From: Streptomyces caeruleatus
GTDB taxonomy: Bacteria > Actinomycetota > Actinomycetes > Streptomycetales > Streptomycetaceae
Reading direction: 5' to 3'
Assembly: GCF_001514235.1 (NCBI RefSeq)
Contig: NZ_KQ948925.1
Location: 185,444-249,443 of the forward strand
DNA length: 64,000 bases
The notes below the pieces were generated by a model. It saw nothing but the letters and a program-made list of their open reading frames with translations. It was not told the DNA's origin and ran no database searches. The stretch's first letter is position 1. Each line of letters opens with the position of its first letter. Positions 62,465 through 64,000 of this stretch are shown here, in pieces. Made by a program: the position numbers and the translations under genes.

Positions 62465-62490
62465 AACCCGTGCGTGTGCGCGCACGGGTT
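62465..62490 (+). promoter_or_regulatory. Strong hairpin in the leader of the DUF5133 gene
   Basis: AACCCGTGCG and CGCACGGGTT are perfect 10-bp arms around a six-base loop (TGTGCG), 52 bp before the DUF5133 start, in the 295-bp gap 62247-62541 that otherwise holds only divergent control sequence. There is no T-run, so it may be an attenuator, mRNA-stability element or operator rather than a classic terminator. Confidence 0.5.
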
Positions 62491-62541
62491 TCCGCCCGAC
62501 GGTCGGGAGACGGTCATCGAGCCCGGAAGGTGAACGGCGCC

Positions 62542-62847
62542 ATGCTGCTACCGGCAAAAGCCGAGGTCGCCCGGCATCTGCGGCGATACAGGGCCTGGGA
62601 GCGCGCCATGCTCGCGGCCCCGGCCGACCTCACGGTCCGCGCCACCTTCGAGGACACCGGCTACACCCTCTGTGTGCTGATGGGAAAGCGCTGCGCCCGC
62701 GAGGCCGCGAACGCCGCCGAACGCTATCTGCGCATCACCCCGGCCGCCTATCTCCGGGAGCAGGACGAACGGCCCCGCACGGCGAGCATCTCCGCTCGAC
62801 GGGGGCCGCCGGAAACGCGGCGGTGGAGTTTCCACGCGGGGAGGTAG
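62542..62847 (+). CDS. DUF5133 small protein
   Basis: A 101-residue Streptomyces-specific protein of the DUF5133 family. The conserved MLLPAKAEVARHLRRYRAWE opening, RATFEDTGYTLCVLMGKR and AANAAERYLR blocks are all present. It is basic and helical, without signal or membrane segments. Function unknown. It starts 71 bp before GlgE on the same strand and may be co-transcribed with it. Confidence 0.82.
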   Translation: MLLPAKAEVARHLRRYRAWERAMLAAPADLTVRATFEDTGYTLCVLMGKRCAREAANAAERYLRITPAAYLREQDERPRTASISARRGPPETRRWSFHAGR

Positions 62848-62917
62848 CGCCTTCCGGTACAGATCGGATCCCCCGGCCGGGCCTCGTGCCCGGCCTCGAG
62901 CACGGTGGAGGTGAACC

Positions 62918-64000
62918 ATGGGCAGGACCAAGAGCAGGGCCGGTGCCGGCGCCGGGACCATCGGCCGCATCCCGGTAAGGGACGTGCGGCCGGCCGTGGA
63001 GTGCGGCAGGCATCCGGCGAAGGCGGTCGCGGGAGAGACCTTCGAGGTCACCGCCACCGTGTTCCGCGAGGGCCATGACGCCGTGGCCGCCAATGTCGTG
63101 CTGACCGACCCGGACGGCCGTCCCGGCCCGTGGACGCCGATGCACGAACTCGCCCCGGGCAGCGACCGCTGGGGCGCCAAGGTGACCCCGTCGACGGTGG
63201 GCCGCTGGACGTTCCACGTGGAGGCCTGGAGCGACCCGGTGGCCACCTGGCGCCACCACGCCCGGATCAAGATCCCGGCCGGCATCGACGTCGGACTGGT
63301 CCTGGAGACGGGCGGCGAACTGTACGAGCGTGCGGCGGCCGAGGTGCCCGACGACGCGCAGCGGGCGACCGTGCGGGCCGCGGCGGACGCCCTGCGGGAC
63401 GACTCGCTCCCGCCCGAGTCACGTCTGGCGGCGGCGTTCGCGGCGAACGTCGACGCGGTGCTGGGCCGGTATCCGCTCCGGGACCTGGTGACGGCGTCGG
63501 ATCCGCTGCCGCTGCTGGTGGAGCGGGAGAGGGCGTTGTACGGCTCCTGGTACGAGTTCTTCCCGCGCTCGGAGGGCACCCCGCAGCAGCCGCACGGCAC
63601 CTTCCGCACCGCCGCGCGCCGGCTGCCTGCCATCGCCGCGATGGGCTTCGACGTGGTCTACCTCCCGCCCGTCCACCCCATCGGCACGACCTTCCGCAAG
63701 GGCCCGGACAACACCCTGTCGGCCGGCCCGGACGACCCCGGCGTGCCGTGGGCGATCGGCTCTCCCGAGGGCGGCCACGACGCCGTCCACCCCGACCTGG
63801 GCACGATCGAGGACTTCGACCACTTCGTGACGAAGGCACGCGAACTGGACCTGGAGATCGCCCTGGACTTCGCGCTGCAGTGCTCCCCCGACCACCCCTG
63901 GGTGCAGAAGCACCCGGAGTGGTTCCACCACCGCCCGGACGGCACCATCGCCTACGCGGAGAACCCGCCGAAGAAGTACCAGGACATCTACCCCGTCGCC
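62918..64000 (+). CDS. glgE: GlgE maltosyltransferase, N-terminal part (runs off the window)
   Basis: The first 361 codons of alpha-1,4-glucan:maltose-1-phosphate maltosyltransferase, which extends alpha-glucan with maltosyl units from maltose-1-phosphate. The N-terminal beta-sandwich (AVAGETFEVTATVFREGHDAV; GRWTFHVEAWSDPVATW) is followed by the inserted helical domain and the start of the GH13 barrel (LYGSWYEFFPRSEG; MGFDVVYLPPVHPIG; DFALQCSPDHPWV). GGAGG seven bases before the ATG supports the start. The active-site Asp and Glu lie beyond the window. It is usually encoded with TreS, maltokinase and GlgB, which may follow to the right. Confidence 0.94.
   Translation, partial: MGRTKSRAGAGAGTIGRIPVRDVRPAVECGRHPAKAVAGETFEVTATVFREGHDAVAANVVLTDPDGRPGPWTPMHELAPGSDRWGAKVTPSTVGRWTFHVEAWSDPVATWRHHARIKIPAGIDVGLVLETGGELYERAAAEVPDDAQRATVRAAADALRDDSLPPESRLAAAFAANVDAVLGRYPLRDLVTASDPLPLLVERERALYGSWYEFFPRSEGTPQQPHGTFRTAARRLPAIAAMGFDVVYLPPVHPIGTTFRKGPDNTLSAGPDDPGVPWAIGSPEGGHDAVHPDLGTIEDFDHFVTKARELDLEIALDFALQCSPDHPWVQKHPEWFHHRPDGTIAYAENPPKKYQDIYPVA

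Noticed and set aside
62465..62490. Hairpin as a rho-independent terminator.
   Set aside because: No U-run follows and it lies upstream of, not after, a gene on that strand.
62436..62978. A 180-residue plus-strand frame starting MCEDHDARNGT ahead of and across the DUF5133 gene.
   Set aside because: It overlaps the recognised DUF5133 gene in another frame and has no family features.

Overview
The window is very GC-rich actinobacterial DNA, almost certainly from a Streptomyces chromosome. The GC-biased third positions, frequent GTG and TTG starts, a SARP regulator, a PAS/GAF/PP2C/HATPase phosphatase, a SigB-type sigma factor, a DUF5133 protein, GlgE and several Streptomyces-type palindromic repeats all point that way. 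I see no rRNA, tRNA, CRISPR array or intact transposase.

Left part (1-8.7 kb): mixed accessory genes, namely two MFS exporters, a DUF899 thioredoxin-like protein, a DHFR-fold reductase, an arginase-family protein, an MHYT membrane sensor, a metallophosphoesterase and a luciferase-like flavin oxidoreductase.

Centre of interest (8.6-26.7 kb): one 12.1 kb leftward gene encodes a ~4,029-residue hybrid synthase. I read it as FAAL-ACP-KS-AT(malonyl)-KR-ACP-C-A-PCP-C followed by a C-terminal domain resembling cyanobacterial acyl-ACP reductase (AAR), with a candidate catalytic Cys. A SARP activator gene and a VOC gene lie just upstream on the same strand. Next come a cupin gene, the N-terminal remnant of a LuxR/AAA regulator, an alpha/beta hydrolase and a TauD-type oxygenase. 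Four 11-bp-phased direct repeats precede the hydrolase, which is the expected layout of a SARP operator. Together these look like a compact biosynthetic locus.

Fructan utilisation (26.8-34.7 kb): a secreted GH32 is divergent from an operon of binding protein, two permeases and an intracellular GH32. A LacI regulator follows a ~210-bp tandem repeat. Operator-like CTAAC/GTTAG dyads overlap both divergent promoters. No transport ATPase gene is present, so a shared one (MsiK type) is likely used.

Middle (34.8-46.4 kb): aldo-keto reductase, LigD-type 3'-phosphoesterase, secreted cupin, PP2C phosphatase, DoxX-peroxiredoxin pair, AraC regulator with a divergent fosmidomycin-resistance-like MFS, MarR regulator, and a complete P450-ferredoxin-ferredoxin reductase operon with a near-perfect 25-bp palindrome in front.

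Right part (46.5-64 kb): TetR; a two-component pair whose kinase carries an in-frame palindromic repeat and whose regulator gene ends in a 165-bp MITE-like hairpin; an ATP-dependent DNA ligase; a secreted NPP1 (NLP) protein; a questin-oxidase-like protein; an ArsR/MFS pair; a second-type hemC; a decayed MarR/ABC-2 remnant; a SigB-type sigma factor; an ANTAR protein; and glycogen/maltose-1-phosphate genes (GlgX with a GHKL-like partner, divergent from DUF5133 and the start of GlgE).
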